DNA of 64,000 nucleotides, taken from the NCBI GenBank assembly GCA_003260075.1, contig QLIY01000007.1, positions 359,921 through 423,920 of the forward strand, given 5' to 3'. Below, in pieces: positions 1 to 12,425 of this stretch (its first letter is position 1; every line of letters starts with the position of its first letter). The translations under genes were made by a program, and so were the position numbers. The notes under the pieces are model-generated. The model saw only the letters and a program-made list of their open reading frames with translations, searched no databases and had not been told where the DNA came from. The stretch is from Phallusia mammillata (Eukaryota; Chordata; Ascidiacea; Phlebobranchia; Ascidiidae).

Positions 1-362
1 CATCGTATATTTTGAGGTTTTTCTGCTTTGTAAAATGTCGTCTGTTACAGGTTAGTTTTTCCAGTTAGACATTGTTTCGTGTAAACCTCAACGACGTACA
101 ATTTAATTAAAACCTTTATAAGTATGGTTTTGTTCATTTTGCGGACAACTTTAATCGATTTCAAACTTTCGTCGTTCGAGTCCAAAGGTGTATAAAAATT
201 AATGTGTATATGTTTGATTAATCAAACCGATGTAAAATATTCGCAAATATATATTTTTTTGTTAACAAACCTTATTTTACCATCTGTGTTTTGAAACCTG
301 CTTGTGGTCAAATAGGTTTCAAATTATTCCCGCTTTCAACCTTTTCATTTCTGTCATTCCAG

Positions 363-3300
363 TTCCCTTTACCGTGACCTCAAAACTTGTATGCTGCGTG
401 TTTTCAACGAATGTTTGAACAATTCGATGTTGGAATCGTATTTGTTCCAATACGATCAGCGTGAAGCCGTCGAAGATAATTATCTCACATTTTTAGGTAC
501 GACTAACCTAAATATCAATTAATGTGAACTTATATATTTTAACACAGTGGTCAGCAACCGCCAGTCCGCGGCCCGGTACCGGTCCGCGACGAGGTCGTTA
601 CCGGGCCGTGTACTTTTTTAGTTTAAATGCTTTGAAACATTTTGCCCATGTATCCCAGGGATGATAAACTAATTTAGGCGCTTTCACTGCTAAATATTTG
701 CAGTTTTTTGAAGACCGGTCCGCAAAAAAATTCCAGGTTCAAAAACGGTCCGCTGTACAAAAAAGGTTGCCGACCCCTGTTATAACAGACTACAAGAATC
801 AGCCTAACAGGGTTTGCAAAATATTCTCAAAAAGAGTGGCAGACGATCAGCGTCAATGTATACACTGTGCATGTCAGTGTATATTTTGTCAAAGTGAACT
901 TCTGATGAAAAAAATGTTCAATTAAATACTTTGGCTTTTAAATGTTTGCATAAACGTTTTTGGCTTAATAGTGATGCTAATTGAGGCATAGTTTGAAATT
1001 AGCTTGTTGAAAATGTGACTGTATTTACGTTTTTACTCAGATTCTAGTTTGAATATTTTTGATTCGGTTTGCTGAGTGGTTTTAAACCTTTTTTGTTCTT
1101 TTCAACCCTTTGCCCAATCAGAAAAAGTTTGTTCTTAAGTACGATTAAATTGATATATATGTTGCTACTTTATCAACGATTTCGACTTGAATATCTCTAA
1201 CTGCTGGATTATGAGAATTACCTTTGCGATGAGATATTAAATTTGTTAATTATGCAACAGGTGACGAAAGACGTTGGTGCGATCACGGTGGTATCAGTTC
1301 TCCTGTCGTGTTACATCATGGTACAAACTGCGACCCCATCTATTCGCATGTTACAAAAGACTGCGTGGCTCTTTACCAACTCGTGTTCAATTCCCAAGCA
1401 TCACAACGTCGCCTCTGCAGGTATATATAAGAAAGTGTGTATGATGTATCCTTGCTTAATTTATTGGCGTCATTTGCCTAAAGTCGCAGCAGGAAGGTAT
1501 CGTCACGGCTTTTACGTTACGTCCCATCATGTACGTGACGTCGTTGTGTCCTTTCTACGTCATAAACCTGACGTCACATCATGTACGTGACGTACTGTTT
1601 TTCATAGCGTAAAGTGAACCAAAATAATTATACATAAAAACGTAAATGGTTTTAAAAGTGTGGTTTAAAGATAACTTTAGTTTTTTTTTTCGTACAATTT
1701 TTCTCACCTCATATATATGTTGTACAAAATTAAAAAAGTTCTAAAAGATGTCGAAGTTTAAAGAACTGCTTCAATATACACCCTAAATTGCTCTGGGTTT
1801 CTCATACAGCTGGACATCGTAAAACATTTTCTTATCCTTTGCAGAGAGTATAACAGGGCACAGTTGTGCATATTTCGAAGCACAATCCAACATTGTTCAT
1901 TTACCACTCGCCCTTTATCGCAAATGATGAGATTATTGGTGAACATGGAACTTTCCTACCAACCTTACTGCCACAAGTGGTTCGGGGAAGAAGTGGTTTC
2001 TTACTACAATTTATCGTCTGGCAGTAAGTATGAGTTAATTTTAAGCCAAACTGTATAAAATAAATGCAATAATTGGGAGCAATAGTTTGTTTGCAAAACA
2101 AGTTATGTATTGGTAACACAATTGTGAAATACAATTTGTGGTCATTGTGAAATTATGCCTATTGCATTTCGCTGTAAATATGTTTGTCATTTCTTGAAAA
2201 AAACAAAACAAAAAAAATTCGTTAAAATAAAAGATAATAAAACATAAAAATAATTAAAATAAAAACAAAGCAGAAATGCCGTAGAATGTTTGTTGTTTTT
2301 GTTTAACTGTTTATTATGGGAAACTATTAGTACTTAAATATTTAGGGAAAATAGACACATTTTAAAGACCTACGAAAGTATGGGTGAAAATTTAAAGTCT
2401 GCTGTTAGTGTAGCCTTCATAATAGTAAATCTGCCTTGATCTTGTTACCAAATGTTCATGTACAGACAATATTTGCACATACAAAAAATCACATGAGAAA
2501 ATGCGCATAGCAGGGTATATTGGTTATGTAATATCAATTTAACCTTCTGTTACCTTAAAGTCCCAATGTCATGTCGTTGTGTATTGTGCAGACTGATGTG
2601 TTGAAAAATGCCGCATAAACGTAATGAAATCTAGGTTGGGTTAATTTTTCGGTTTTTCCCATGTTTCAGTTAAGGGATAGGCTTGTAGTTTTGGTCTTCA
2701 GTAGTTATGACATCTACAGTAATAAACAGCACACCTTAACGCTGTGTTCCTGTTACATAAATTATTTCCCTCTTTTTACCGGTAAATAAATATCAAACAA
2801 GAAGCGTAAGAAAAACCATCACAATTTTGACAAGCTAGTCATGACTCATTGGAAGTAATTTTGTATGTACACTGAGATAGGTAAACACATTTGTTGCCAA
2901 AATTTAACACTCATGTTCAGCCTACCAACTAACATAGCTAGTTACAGTACAAATAATGCCTAAAATTGTTCTGAAATGGAACGAAAATCGATTTAAAGTT
3001 GTTAAATCTATGACTAAATGTGGGCAAGAGTAAAAATAAAATAAAAAATTTTGAATGAAGACAGTCATAATTTTTAAGACACTGCTTACGAAAATAAAGA
3101 CAATCATAGTAACGTTTTTCTTATTAAGGAAATCTCCTTGCAAGCAAAGCAAAGTACTGCGACGATTCAGGGTCATTAATGTATGTCTGCAGGAAATTTT
3201 GGGTAAAAACACTGAACCAGTCGTTATATTTTATTGTCATGCTTTGGTAACAATATGTATATGTCCTGTGAAAGAATAAATACAGCGACTGATTTAGTGT

Positions 3301-6300
3301 TTTTCTCTCTAAGAACAATCATAATAATACAGACGACAGTGGTAGCCTATGTGAACTCTTTACACATTTCAATTAAATTATTATTTCAGTTGTTTGCCCA
3401 CCTCGTTCACACGCCGATGTGATGTTTCTCGCTGATGTCAGTGAAGGAACAGACGACGGTGCTTTTGAATCAATGAAATCTGCGATCAGAAGAGTCGTTG
3501 ACAAGTACGTTGGTCGTAAACCACTCCTTATCTTAAAAAAAGTGGAAAAGACTGTCACAAATATGTTATTTGCTTGTTGTACATAGGTTGTCGTATGGAA
3601 TGAATGGAATAAGAGCTGGATTTGCGCAGTTTGATGACCGAATTCTTATGTCTATCAGGATGAACAGGTTAAGAACTTGGTAGTATTTAATAAAAAGCTA
3701 TATTTTTAATATTATGTTTTTGTACTTTTTTACAAAACTTTGTCATCACTTCGTTACTAATAGACATTACAAAAACCAGTAGGTCGTTATTGCTTTTGGC
3801 GTTGCTCTTCCTAAATTTTCGAATTGTTATCATTTCCTGCAATAATTTTAATGTAAGCAACAAAATGTATGCAGGCGTATCTTTATTACTAATATGTGGT
3901 CAAACCTTCTACTCTACCTACTAATAGCATTTTGGAAGACCTCCAATTACATAAGAGCAAAGATTTCATGCCGTAAGGCGCGTAGTATGAAAAAACGTTG
4001 CCATCGGCGAGTTTCGAACCCACATCGACAATTTATCGTGTATTTCCACAAAACTGAATTTTGATATTTCAGGTATTCAACTGGCAAACGGTTTCTACGT
4101 GGTCTCAGTCGTACAGAGAGAGCTGCGATTCGAACCGGCGCCCCTCGTATGACCGGTAACGCACTTTCTTGGTTGGCCAAACACTTGTACGTCAACGACA
4201 CCGACCTTTCCGCGCTTCGTCCCCACCACACTCCCGTATGTGTTGTTATGACGACGGGCAAAAGCCAAGACCAAGTCAGATCTGTGATAAAAACCTTGAC
4301 AAAGAGGTAAGTTATAATAAATAATAAAGGAGACAGAGAAAAGCTGATGTTGGGTTTGCAATACCAGTTTAGGGCATCAAATCTTTTCAAAGTTAACTTA
4401 AGTTTTCACACAATTTTATTTGAAAAAAGCGGACATTTTTAACAAAGATTAAAGCAGTGGTTCTCAAACTTTTTATTGTGGGGGCCAAATGGCATTTTTT
4501 GAATGTGTAGGGAGCCGCAAAAATAGAAACCTTGAGAAAATCACTAAAGAAGATGACCTTGAAAGCTAAAATAGCAATGTTTGGTGGTTTTCTGAGGTCC
4601 GATGCGAGCTGCAAAATAAGTAGTTGGGAGCCGCATGCGACCCCGAAAACCGAGTTTGAGATCCACTGGATTAAAGCCATTTCCTCATAAAGTCACAGTA
4701 AAGTAAGAATCTGTTACACGTTCCTAATTGGAAAGATGTGTTCCTTGTTGCTCTTGCAATTGCCAACTTGTTTTGCATATTTAAATAGTTTGAATGCGTT
4801 TTTTGCTCTTTTTTTGGCTGAATAATATCTAACCGTATCTATGATCTCTTTCTTATTTGATATGTCAAATTCTCACGTTTTAGTTGATCAAATTAACAGT
4901 TACAGCATTTTGTAAAGCTTGATTCTTTTTCGTTTTATGCAGAAGAGTTCGTGTGATTCTGATTGGTCCACATCTCACTAATTCAACTTCACTCCACACA
5001 ATACAAACACGGGACAAGGTTTCGTTTCATGACCACTGTGGCAATTTACTTCATGAAATCTGCCAAGCCGATCGGTTTGTACCTTTTCTGTAGGTTTTAA
5101 ATGTTTTAGCGCAGTTAAGTTATATTGCTTGATGAAACAAAACGTTGCAACAAAGTTGTACTAAAATAATCACCAAGCCGGGAAAAACTGCGCCACGTTG
5201 AAACGTTATTCAGTGCAAAAAAACTCAATCAGTAGGAAATAAAAATGGAAAATATGAGTAAGACGGTATGATTTTTGTTCAGTATAATCCCTTTCAGTTC
5301 AGTCCGTAGGAAAGTACCATTCAAACTTCGACTTGAAACAATTCTGCACGAGTTTTTTATGTTAGCCACAGACATTCAAAACATACTTGATCACATACCG
5401 CTACCACAAAAAACTTGCACGTTTGAAAACGAAAAACAATAGGATTAAAGACACCGATCGTGTTTTAAGCTGACTTGTCTCAAGTGGTTGTAAACCATAT
5501 CAAGATGGTATTGAAACCACATCTGTTGTTTCTGAACTCAATTTCAAATAAAAATTACCTGGTTTTCTTCTTTTACCATGGTACGGAATAGTACCACGTT
5601 ACTCTTTTGTGACGCCATTCGGGCCCAAGGCAATTTGTTTACGAAACAATTACAACGAATAAAGTTAAGTTCAAATTCACAGTCAATTACATATCAGTTA
5701 AAGATTTTAAACACAAAAAACTGGGTACAAACATAAGAAATACGACTCAACGTTAAACCAACAGTAATACTACTTTACATAAATATATTGTCATAAACTC
5801 AAGCACAAAGTTGTCGTAAAGCAACAGGGCGATAAAACAAACAAAAAACGCAGTGATAGCAAGCTCGTACTCAAAATGGCACCAGTCGTGTGATACAACT
5901 TTGTGTTTTTATTTATGCCGTTACCTTGATGAAAGTGTCTCGTATGGGACGTCGAAATGATTGGCTTGTTAAGATGAAAACTGCTAGAAGAGCCACATAT
6001 TAGTTAATACATTGTGGCTGGCAGCAACAACTTGTTTATGATGTTACATGTGGTGAAAAATGGCACATGCGTATTTCTCTGCCTGAATTATACAACCACG
6101 TGACTCACGTCATACGATGTGATTGGTCAAATTTTTTTTATCTACCTGTGCAGGGATTATCGAGAAGGGAGTGATGATTTTGGACCCGGATCTTTTTTGT
6201 TCGAAAACAATTCACCTTTGAACTCACTTAACCGGTATTTTCTGCGATTCGGCTTCACCCACTTGCCCTTATTGTGGGTCCCAAAACCGGTGGTTCCACA

Positions 6301-6821
6301 AGGCCCCATGGGCTTTAATTCCAACTCCCCAGGGCACCGTTATATCGGCAACGTTTCAGAGTTCTTGGATGACTCAAGTAAGAAAATAATTAACGCGTGT
6401 TGCTATTTAATCACTTACTTCTTACATTGGTTGTACGATAATATAACTGTTTGATAGTATTAAATAACAGCTAGGAATTAAGTAAGTTATGAAACTTTTT
6501 GTTCACAAAGTAACTTTAAATTAAGTAAGCTAGGATATAACAATGGATTGAATTCGTTTAATTCGGAAATTTATTGCATGTAACATTTAAGTCTTTATAA
6601 AAGAGAGTTGAATTAGGGGGAATCACGTCGAAGCACAGCTTATCTTTCGGGGTTAGTGATTAAATTTACGATGAAATTTCAAATAATATTGTTGGAGATA
6701 GTTGTAGGGCCAGTCTTTCGTAAAACTATTTTTGTCGGGTTTCTTTAAAATATATTATACTTTCCAAGCATTGTAACATGGTTCTTTATTTTCAGATTTT
6801 TTGGAAGGTGAATTGTACTAG
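363..6821 (+). CDS. Cysteine-rich protein with a von Willebrand factor A domain (5' end not found)
   Basis: Nine exons join in frame with GT-AG borders: 363-496, 1261-1420, 1845-2023, 3390-3504, 3587-3667, 4073-4306, 4943-5074, 6154-6377, 6796-6821 (stop TAG). They encode about 428 residues; the start and any signal peptide lie upstream or were not recognised. Exons 1-3 form a region with nine cysteines, probably a disulfide-linked helical module that I cannot name. Exons 4-7 form a vWA fold: the first strand reads DVMFLADVSEG, later VCVVMTTGKSQD and VRVILIG. In active vWA domains these are the MIDAS motifs DxSxS and TDG. Here the third MIDAS residue is Gly and the Asp of TDG is Thr, so metal-dependent ligand binding is probably lost. 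The tail is Pro/Gly/Asn-rich and ends without a membrane segment. The role is likely extracellular adhesion or matrix, by inference from the family. Splice phases agree throughout, so the gene model is firm apart from its start. Confidence 0.75.
545..779. mobile_element. hAT-like MITE in intron 1 of the vWA gene
   Basis: A 235-bp element with imperfect terminal inverted repeats: CAGTGGTCAGCAACC at the left, and GGTTGCCGACCCCTG at the right (the complement of CAGGGGTCGGCAACC). It is flanked by 8-bp near-identical target duplications, TTTTAACA and TTATAACA. Eight-base duplications and CAGNGGT ends are characteristic of the hAT superfamily. There is no transposase inside. Related sequence occurs at about 54472-54694. 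Confidence 0.8.
4455..4668. mobile_element. hAT-like MITE in intron 6 of the vWA gene
   Basis: A 214-bp element with ends CAGTGGTTCTCAAACT and AGTTTGAGATCCACTG. It is flanked by a perfect 8-bp target duplication GATTAAAG (4447-4454 and 4669-4676). Non-autonomous, with no coding capacity. The perfect duplication makes this a clean insertion. Confidence 0.88.
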
Positions 6822-7063
6822 TGTTGTCCAAGATACGTCGGTTTGTCACCAGGCAAAATCGAAGTACAAATTATGGAAAGATGAAAAAGCATTCTTGCCA
6901 AAATTGTCAAACTCAGTTTCAATTGGTGCCAATAGCCTACCGACTTTTTTTTTTACTCTTACCTATTTTTGTTCGTTTTTTTGCTTTTGTACATAGTTTT
7001 TATGTTTGCGTCTACTGTTTATAATAGTTTGAATATGTGTTTTGGGTTTGTTTAATCAGTTAC

Positions 7064-7069
7064 AATAAA
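7064..7069 (+). terminator. Polyadenylation signal of the vWA gene
   Basis: AATAAA lies about 240 bases downstream of the vWA gene stop codon on the same strand, in AT-rich sequence with no further good splice acceptor before it. Confidence 0.5.
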
Positions 7070-7094
7070 CTCAACCTTAAAATGTCACGTTTTT

Positions 7095-7240
7095 ATCTGA
7101 AAGGTCGATTTCATTTCAGATAGGTTTAAAGTTATATTATATAACTTGTCCCATTGCAAACGTTTTTTAAAATCTGAAAAGTCGATTTCATTTCAGATAG
7201 GTTCAAAGTTGTATTATATGACTTTAAGACGTCCCATTGC
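7095..7240. repeat. Two-copy tandem repeat, about 76 bp per unit
   Basis: The segment beginning ATCTGAAAGGTCGATTTCAT and running through CCCATTGCAAA occurs twice in tandem with small differences, just downstream of the vWA gene polyadenylation signal. No gene is seen in it. Confidence 0.7.
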
Positions 7241-7457
7241 AAATTCCAAACCACTACATGCATCGTCGTCAAATTAAAGCAATATTCAATCTTTATTCTT
7301 TATTTTAAAAGTGCATTTGTCTACCCCTGATGTCGTTTCCAGTAAAATGAAACAAGCTTTCCAGTAAACACACGTAAACAGTCTGATCTGCATAAAATGC
7401 TTTCTTATTGCAGAGAAATTTTATTAAAGAAAAGGCAAATATAACAATATTGTAGAT

Positions 7458-7767
7458 TAGGGGTGGGCAACCTTTGTTACTGTAGGGCCAATTATAAATG
7501 TCAAAATTGGATCGAGGGCCGCACATGTGCACCACACAAAGTGATTTTGCGTTGTTTCTTACCAAATATGCTTAACTGCAAGTATAATTCGCATTTGATT
7601 CTAGCCACATTTTGCCAGATTGCAGATTGCAGAAAAAAAGCATCAGGCGCATTAATGAGCTCAAAAATATGTTATAATTGGACTCGTTTGCCAGTGCTTT
7701 TGAAATCCAAGCGGTCTTTGCGGACCGCACAAGCTTTAATGAAGGGCCGCAGGTTGCCCACCCCTGC
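7458..7767. mobile_element. hAT-like MITE
   Basis: A 310-bp element with ends AGGGGTGGGCAACC and GGTTGCCCACCCCT, flanked by the 8-bp duplication TTGTAGAT (7450-7457 and 7768-7775). A diverged relative lies at about 29137-29411 and shares the TTTGATTCTAGCC segment. It carries no transposase. Confidence 0.85.
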
Positions 7768-7775
7768 TTGTAGAT

Positions 7776-8890
7776 CAACAAAAAACGGTAAAAACAGAGA
7801 AATCATACGTTGGTGGTTTCAGGCGTTTCGATGACTTTACATTTCGGTAATCGTACGTTGACGTTTGGAACTCGGAAGATTTCTGCAAAAAATACCAACT
7901 AAATGACTTGCAGTAACAGCTAAGCAACGAAGCAGTTGATAAATTACTTCAGTTTCACCAACACACAACACATCTCAATACAAATTGGCGTTTTTAAGCT
8001 GCAAATGTAACAATATTTCCCAGAAGTTTAAAACTCGGGGATTTTATGAAGGATTATGTTAACTCATTTTGTACAGGCACATTTACAAACAAAAATACTA
8101 ACCACATTTATTCATCCTAACTCACCGTACAACAGCATCTTGCAGAGAGCCACAAAAATGATGAGAAACACCAGAATAATCAACACAAGCCCCATAAGCA
8201 TAAGCTTTTGTGGCAATTTCCAGAAACCTACACAAATACAACGTTAATTAACTACCCGCTGCGTGGTTTTAAAACACTTGCTATGTTGCAAAGCTAAGGA
8301 ACCAATTAGGCAAAAAATGGCACCGATTCATACAGGCTAATTCAAAACGTTTAGTGTATATGATTTCTCAGTTGTGTCTTAACTTAGTCGTTTGTAGTGC
8401 AAACTGTTATAACTGTTTTTATAGACAAGAAATAGTGGAGTATACAAAGGCTGTTTGTGAATATAAGACTTGGATTTATTTTTCTTGCAGAATTATTACT
8501 AAAAATATGATTAAAACCAACAAAAATTTGCAGCTTGGATTAATGATTTCTTCACTTTCTAATTTATCCCTTATTCTACTCATGACAACCACCGAAAAGC
8601 GTGAACCTAATAAATTGCTGCAAGAAATTTACTTTTGCTTGTTTTGGGCTTTTTCCTGTGGGTCAAGATTTCAACGGAATTGCACAGGTTACCATAGCAA
8701 CAACAGAAACGCTCTGCAACAAAATTTGTAATTAGAAAACAAACAAACAAAATATCGGCATAATCAATTAAAATTGTGTTGCACTATTTGACCGCTGTGT
8801 ATAAGTTATAATGACATTCGTTACCTACAGCATTTAAATTTAACACTTTTAGTGACAGTCGCCCTTGGCAAAGGCGGCCAATTTGCTTGA
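7776..8890. other. Stretch without a recognised gene
   Basis: About 1.1 kb of AT-rich sequence. Open frames such as 8354-8731 have no start, no splice structure and no recognisable protein features. I see nothing else in it. Confidence 0.5.
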
Positions 8891-8891
8891 T

Positions 8892-9044
8892 TAGTTGCCA
8901 ATGAACTAGATAAAGTTGCCTTGTTGCTTGTGAGGGAAAATGGCTTTAGGCCGGATAAGATTTCGTTTCTTGGCATTGGACACTCATTTGTGTACAACAA
9001 AACTGGTCGTCAGTTGCACGTTCAAACTAGAGAGAAAAGGTTTT
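8892..9044 (+). pseudogene. Possible vWA-like coding fragment
   Basis: One frame reads about 50 residues including NELDKVALLLVRENGF and ISFLGIGHSF, then a TAG stop. The order (helix with E, L and V, then a glycine turn, then a strand ending GIG) resembles the last helix and strand of a vWA domain, and the intact vWA gene lies just upstream. No start or matching exon was found. It could be a relic of a duplicated copy, or chance. Confidence 0.22.
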
Positions 9045-9430
9045 AGCTTTGACAAGGCTCTGAGCTGGTAGCTAACAAAGTACCTGTGTTTTAGCTATAT
9101 ACTACATTATTGTAGTTTTAAACCTGCCAAACTGTAGTCCTTTATCTTTAAGTGAAGATCAGCTATAGACTATTATAATGACATTAACTGGATGAACAGG
9201 ATATTGAAGAAAAGGTAACAACCATTAAAGACAAACTTATGCGCGATATTTTAATATTTTTTGTAAAACTTGTATGCTTGCCTTTCGGAGATGTGTATCG
9301 GTGCTGAGTTTGCAATGCAGCAGCAGATAGACATGTTGATGTCAGACAGTATTGATGCATCAGTTCGTTTTCCCGTAAAGATGTAAAGCATCCTTGAAAT
9401 TAAAACACAGTTAGCATACATGACAACGGC

Positions 9431-9644
9431 AGAGCTACTAACACTGAGCTTGGGCTGGCCCCCGGCCTAAGAACTTCTGGTAGGTGGCGCAAAAGAGCAT
9501 AGGCGTTTATGGTGCTGACTCAGCAGTTATTCTTACCATAAACCCAAATTGCTGTAACAGCACCATAAACGCCTATGCTCTGTTGCGCCACCTACCAGAA
9601 GTTCTTAGGCCGGGGGTCAGCCCAAGCTCAGCGTTAGTAGCTCT
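9431..9644. mobile_element. Foldback (long inverted repeat) element
   Basis: Two 87-bp arms, 9431-9517 and 9558-9644, are reverse complements with about three mismatches around a 40-bp loop. The element is bordered by the direct repeat CATGACAAC (9419-9427 and 9648-9656), which looks like a 9-bp target duplication. Arms of this length with 9-bp duplications suggest a foldback or Mutator-like MITE. A transcript would fold into a near-perfect hairpin. Confidence 0.85.
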
Positions 9645-9784
9645 ACCCATGACAACAGGTGGAACATACTTTTTTAAACGAACACGCGTTGATCAAAATA
9701 TTACGCGCAAGACCAATAATGTAGTTCAGTCACGTAACAGTTTAAAATCGAAGGTCATAGCACTGCAGGCTAGTTGCAGGCGTT

Positions 9785-10045
9785 ATACCGAATCAAGGTG
9801 GTCTTCCATTCATTCCCATATTGCAAGGAACATGACAGCGAAATTTAGCCTGCAGTGGGATTCGAACCTGCGACAGGAGTCGTTTCGCGACTCGCGCTCT
9901 ACCAAAATCTATCAGGCTTAGTGTGGTGAACCCGTCGAAAGGCGAATCACAACCACCCTTGCCTGCCTTGTATGCTGTACATGTCAGCTTCGTAGTAGAG
10001 ATCACTAGTTCGACTTGGGAGACCTGCTTGGTTCGGTGCAATGCC
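9785..10045 (-). repeat. Degraded tRNA-derived SINE copy
   Basis: On the minus strand this matches the repeat at about 45160-45335: a shared 5' block (AAGGCAGGCAA, then GATTC...TTTCG.CGG.TTC) runs into a tRNA-like module with GGTAGAGCGCGAGTC and GGTTCGAATCCCAC. Box B (GGTTCGAATCC) is intact; box A has decayed. Because two copies share sequence well beyond the tRNA part, this is a dispersed retroposon rather than a tRNA gene. Confidence 0.6.
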
Positions 10046-11315
10046 TTTAATGGACTTGGCGTACTATGATTTCTATTTTAGTGTGCCGTGATCGTTGGTC
10101 CGCATGGACGCTTATTAGGGCTGATCCCAGTACATGTGTATGTTCACCTTAGCTCAGTTTTTTTTAGAGCATATAGGTTTCTATTGACGACATTTATTTA
10201 CTGTTAACTTTTTAATTGAAAACATGATTTAGCTGAACAAAATGTCCTTATCTTGTTTGTTTAACCTATGTGTTTGCAAGTTTAAAACAAAAATCGCTAT
10301 TTTAAGCTGTTCTCTCAATACAGTTAGTTTTATTTGAAGGTGATTAGAGCTCTGCATATATGGTTTATGTTAAGATAATGTTTCCATATTACCTTGCTCA
10401 AGAACTGTTATTGTCGCATCGTCTTGAACCCACGAAACGTAACAAATCTGAACAAAAACAAGTGTAAGTAAGTTTGACTCCCGGTTTTTCTGGTAGCAAA
10501 CCGTCATATATATAGATATTATTTGCTCTTGTGTGACACCTTGCAGCTTTTAAATTCATTTCTAATTACGTAAAACCATCCGAAAAATGTCACACTCAGC
10601 AAGAGAGAACTTATAAAGTAATCTGTGCGTTTCTCGTAACCTTGTTAGTAAAAATTTAGACAACATGGAGCCAAGAGTCTGTTACAGTTTTACTTTATTC
10701 GAAAATAACATGCTTTATTAGCATGTTTTATTTTTCCTAGTTTAAGGGTAGGGACAAAAGGTTTGACTAGCTTTTTCTGTGTCCAGCGTCTATTAGGTTT
10801 ACAATGTGAAAAACATATTCATATACAACGTAGAATATCATACCTGTAATCTTGTGCAGTTTGTTGTACGATATTCTGCAATGTTAACGTCACTTCCTGT
10901 GTGTAGATGACATTGGGAAGTTCTGTCATCGGCAAAGGTTTGCTTAAAATATCTCATCAGCGCAACAACACAAAGCAAATGCTTTAGGCAAACGACCATC
11001 ATGTTGTTAGATGATGCTACACTCAAGTCTGAGCTAATGTAAGCAAAAAAACTTGTATTATTGTGCTTTATTAGAAAGTTATGTACCTTGCCATAGTATA
11101 GTTGCGGCAACAGTACATTGCGATAATAGTTTGTATTCCAAACAAATTATTAACTGCAAAAGCTATGCTCATACAGAATCGTCATGCGCCAAGGCTCGTT
11201 TATTACGGACAATTCCAGTTGCTCATAATAGCCTATATACTAAACAGAAGCTTTAAACACTTAAATCAGCTCCTTTAGTATCCTGATATATTGTTTTTTT
11301 TCTTGTCTTGTTTAG
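10046..11315. other. Stretch without a confirmed gene
   Basis: AT-rich sequence. A short open frame at about 10379-10465 ends beside a good donor-like GTGTAAGT and could be an exon feeding 11316-11412 in a different frame. This is not supported well enough to call. Confidence 0.4.
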
Positions 11316-12164
11316 AACTGAGGGGGCCGATCATCGGCGAAATCGATTCTATGTATGTTACGTTGCAGAACGAAAAACATGGACTCAAAGTGTACTTAAA
11401 AGCTTCAGTTTAGTAAGTAAATTGTCAGCTATTTACAATAAACCGTGCGACAGCTGATTCAAATACGCACATTGGGTTTATGGCACTTGTGTAGAGGGTA
11501 TTTTTGAATTGTTTACGACAATTGTGTAAGATGCTACATTAGCGTATACGGCCGATCTCTCGTTACCAGCTGCACTGATAAGTTCTTGTAGGTCGAAACA
11601 GTGTGCACTGTCTGCAGCTTATATTGCAACTGTTCAAAGAATGTATCCCAACCTCTAAAAATATTTTACCCTCTCTGGCATGTCTATTTGCATGTTACTA
11701 TAATACAACTGCGATAGAAAGAGTCACAACGCTTTGTTCCCGTGTATCTAAACTTAGTGTGCAAAACACGTAGCTAACATGGGATTGGTTTTGCAGTTCC
11801 TTGAAGCGAATGGCGGATGTATTATCTCTCATTCAAGTCTGGGATGGCGATTTCGCTGAACAGACAAACACGAAACCGCAATCTGAACGCGGCTTGATCA
11901 GGACTTGCAAAGGTTTGTGGTCGTGTGAATAGGAGTAAATGTCTGCTGTAAGTCAGATAGCACAGTTGGTGTTGTATGGGGACTAACTGGGCCAAACTTG
12001 GAAGTTTTTAGGGCCGGGTTTTAGATTGAATGCAATAGGTTTTTGCCGTAAATCAATTTGCAGGGTACACAATGCACAGTTCTAAGTATTCCCACAAGCC
12101 AATAGATCTCTGTTGTGCAGTAGTAAGTTACATTCCTTATGTTGCTTTTATTCCCACTGAATAG
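11316..12164 (+). CDS. Candidate three-exon 3' end of an unidentified gene
   Basis: Exons 11316-11412, 11797-11912 and 12064-12164 (TAG) join in frame, with a strong polypyrimidine acceptor before the first and a GTAAGT donor after it. The joined reading includes IDSMYVTLQNEKHGLKVYLK, then SLKRMADVLSLIQVWDG. The alternation and the closing W-[DE]-G vaguely recall glycosyltransferase family 49 (LARGE type), but what follows does not continue that pattern. A second frame of exon 1 is also open (NRFYVCYVAERKTW), so the frame is not settled. No 5' exons were identified. Treat as a hypothesis. Confidence 0.28.
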
Positions 12165-12419
12165 TAATTTTTGAAACGGTGTGATGTTATTTACACATAT
12201 ATTGGCTATTATTTTGAAGGTATTAATTGGCTAGGATCTCAATTTCATGCCCGCTTACAATTTTAACGTAGCCTTAAAACAAGAAGCTGATCTACATCTG
12301 TTTGTATAATAACAATTACAAACAGATCCAATACAGCCTATTTCTTGGTATTTAGACTGTTTGTGTCTAGAGTACTAAATTCAGCCATTTGACACACAAG
12401 TGTTGTATGAAATGTGAAC

Positions 12420-12425
12420 TTTATT
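12420..12425 (-). terminator. Possible polyadenylation signal of the NlpC/P60-like gene
   Basis: AATAAA on the minus strand (TTTATT on plus) lies about 650 bases after the TAA at 13070. Another lies at 12585-12590. Either could end the 3' UTR; the sequence between holds no other gene. Confidence 0.35.

Noticed and set aside
9484..9921. 145-codon plus-strand open frame
   Set aside because: It runs through the foldback element and the degraded tRNA-derived repeat, so the open frame is incidental.
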